DNA of 64,000 bases from Callipepla californica brunnescens (taxonomy: Eukaryota; Chordata; Aves; Galliformes; Odontophoridae). Location of the stretch: contig JALIRH010000112.1 in the NCBI GenBank assembly GCA_023055505.1, positions 857,501 through 921,500 of the forward strand, written 5' to 3'. The stretch's first letter is position 1. Each line of letters opens with the position of its first letter. The translations under genes and the position numbers were made by a program. This document shows positions 62,468 to 64,000 of this stretch, in pieces. The notes below the pieces were generated by a model. That model was not told where the DNA came from. It was given only the letters and a program-made list of their open reading frames with translations, and ran no database searches.

Positions 62468-64000
62468 GTCACAATTCCAGAATGTAGCTATATCACAATG
62501 CTAGATTGTCAGAATGTCAGAATGTGAGAAAGTCAAAATGTCAGAATGACAGGTTGCCACAGTCGCAAAATGTCACTATGTCTCAATGCTAGAATGTCAG
62601 AATGACAGAATGTGAGAAAGTAAAAATGTCAGAGTTTGAGGATGTCACGTTGCCACAGTCGCAAAATGTCACTATGTCACAATGCTAGAATGTCAGAATG
62701 CCAAAATGTGAGAATGTCACAATGTCAGAATATCAGAAATTCACAATGTCAGAATGTCAGTACCACAGGTTGTCACAGTCACAAAATGTCACTATATCAC
62801 AATGCTAGAATGTCAGAATATCCGAATCTCAGAATAAAAGCTTTTCAAAGTCGCAAAATATCACTATGTCACAATGCTAGAATGTCAGGATGTCAGAATG
62901 TGAGAATTTCACAATATAAGAATGCCAGAATGACAGGTATTCAAAGTCGCAAAATGTCACTATGTCACCATGATAGAATGTCTGAATGTCAGAATATGAG
63001 AATATCAAAATCTCAGAATGTCAGAATGACAGGTTGCCACAAATCCAGAAATTCATTATGTCAAAAAGCTAGAATGTCAGAATGTCAGAATGTGAGAACG
63101 TCAGAATGTCAGAATGTCAGGTTGCCACCATTCCAGAATGTCAATATGTCACAATGCTAGAATGTCAGAATGTTAGAAATTCACAATGTCAGAATGTCAG
63201 AAATTCAGGTTGCCACATTTCCAGAATGTCACTATGTCACAATGCTAGATTGTCAGAATGTGAGAATGTGAGAATGTCACAATGTTAGAATGTCAGAAGG
63301 TCACAATGTCAGAATGTCAGTATGACAGGTTGTCACTGTCACAAAATGACACTATATCACAATGCTAGAATGTCAGAATGTCACAATGTCAGAATGTCAC
63401 AATGTCACGTTGCCACAATTCCAGAATGTCACTATTTCACAATGCTAGAAATTCAGAATGTCATAATGTGACAATGTCACAATGCTAGAATCTCAGAATA
63501 TCAGAATGTGAGAATGTCACAATGTCAGAATGCCACAATGTCAGAATGCCACAATTCCAGAATGTCACTATGTCAGAATTCTAGAATGTTAGAAAGTCAG
63601 AATGTGAGAATTTCACAATATCAGGATGTCAGAATGACAGGTTTTCAAAGTCGGAAAATGTCACTATGTCATAATTCTAGAATGTCAGAATGTCAGAATG
63701 TCACAATATCAGAATGTCAGAATGTCAGAATGACGGGTTGCCATAATTCCAGAATGTCACTATGTCACAATTCTCTAATGTCAGAATGTCAGAACGTGAG
63801 AATATCACAATGTCAGGATGTGAAGATGTCAGGTTGCCACAGTCGCAAAGTGTCACTATGTCACAATGCTAGAATGTCAGAATGTCAGAATGTCAGAATG
63901 ACACGTTGCCACAATTCAAGAATGTCACTCTCTCCCAATCCTACAATGTCAGAATGTCACAAATTGAGAATGTCACAATGTTAGAATATCAGAATATAAG
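62468..64000. repeat. Right satellite, continues past the window
   Basis: 8-bp monomers run to the last base, so the array has no right end here. Units are diverged and include TTTTCAAAGTCG variants not common in the core. The first 700 bases parallel 59453 onward. Confidence 0.9.

Noticed and set aside
2154..63984. Many + strand open frames of 60-190 codons with MSECQNVR-like repeats
   Set aside because: All are explained by the 8-bp period and absence of stops in the consensus. They overlap each other in different frames, drift in frame through indels, and have no start context, splice structure or non-repetitive domain.
1396..64000. CRISPR-like array of short repeats with spacers
   Set aside because: Repeats are contiguous 8-bp monomers without unique spacers, in eukaryotic sequence with LTRs.
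1396..64000. Telomeric or alpha-satellite-like DNA, CENP-B box
   Set aside because: The monomer does not resemble TTAGGG, and no 171-bp periodicity or CENP-B-box-like sequence was noticed.

Overview
The window is non-coding, eukaryotic satellite DNA. About 57 of the 64 kb is one array built from an 8-bp monomer, consensus AGAATGTC on the + strand. Common variants are ACAATGTC, AGAATGTG, ACTATGTC, ACAATGCT, AGAATGAC, AGGTTGCC and ACAATTCC. The other material is retroviral long terminal repeats (LTRs) without internal genes, and a single-copy-looking flank at the left end. I see no gene, tRNA, rRNA or CRISPR array. LTRs of class I type (5-bp target duplication, AATAAA) and class II type (6-bp target duplication), together with the satellite organisation, suggest a mammal, probably placental. 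I cannot name the species.

Layout. 1-1395 is flank: a solo LTR (210-919), a G-rich stretch and an A+T-rich stretch with CpG palindromes. 1396-6440 is a divergent proximal satellite domain with its own higher-order unit of roughly 0.5-0.85 kb, marked by a recurring CAATTACAAAATCAGGGAAT block. It is interrupted by a solo LTR (3345-4287) with a perfect CTGTG target duplication and by an LTR-like insert in minus orientation (about 5376-5713). From about 6440 to the right edge the satellite changes to a form in which 12-15 monomers make a 96-120 bp secondary repeat, recognisable by AGGTTGCC-ACAATTCC.

Eight copies of one class II-type LTR, all in minus orientation and with related satellite flanks, lie at 9.7, 11.8, 12.8, 17.2, 34.5, 55.3, 59.0 and 62.0 kb. 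They share target duplications and nested deletions, so they look like one insertion multiplied with the satellite. The core (about 17-51 kb) consists of recent multi-kb duplications: a 5.7-6.0 kb unit present three times (19.6, 26.8 and 35.2 kb), a 1.5 kb segment recopied at +2017 bp, and a nearly perfect 3,952-bp tandem duplication (43.3-51.2 kb). The edges are more diverged than the core, as expected for unequal exchange.

The many open frames on the + strand are a by-product of the 8-bp period. Read in triplets, three monomers give a stop-free 8-residue peptide repeat in all three frames, while the minus strand meets TGA every 24 bases. No coding feature is therefore annotated.
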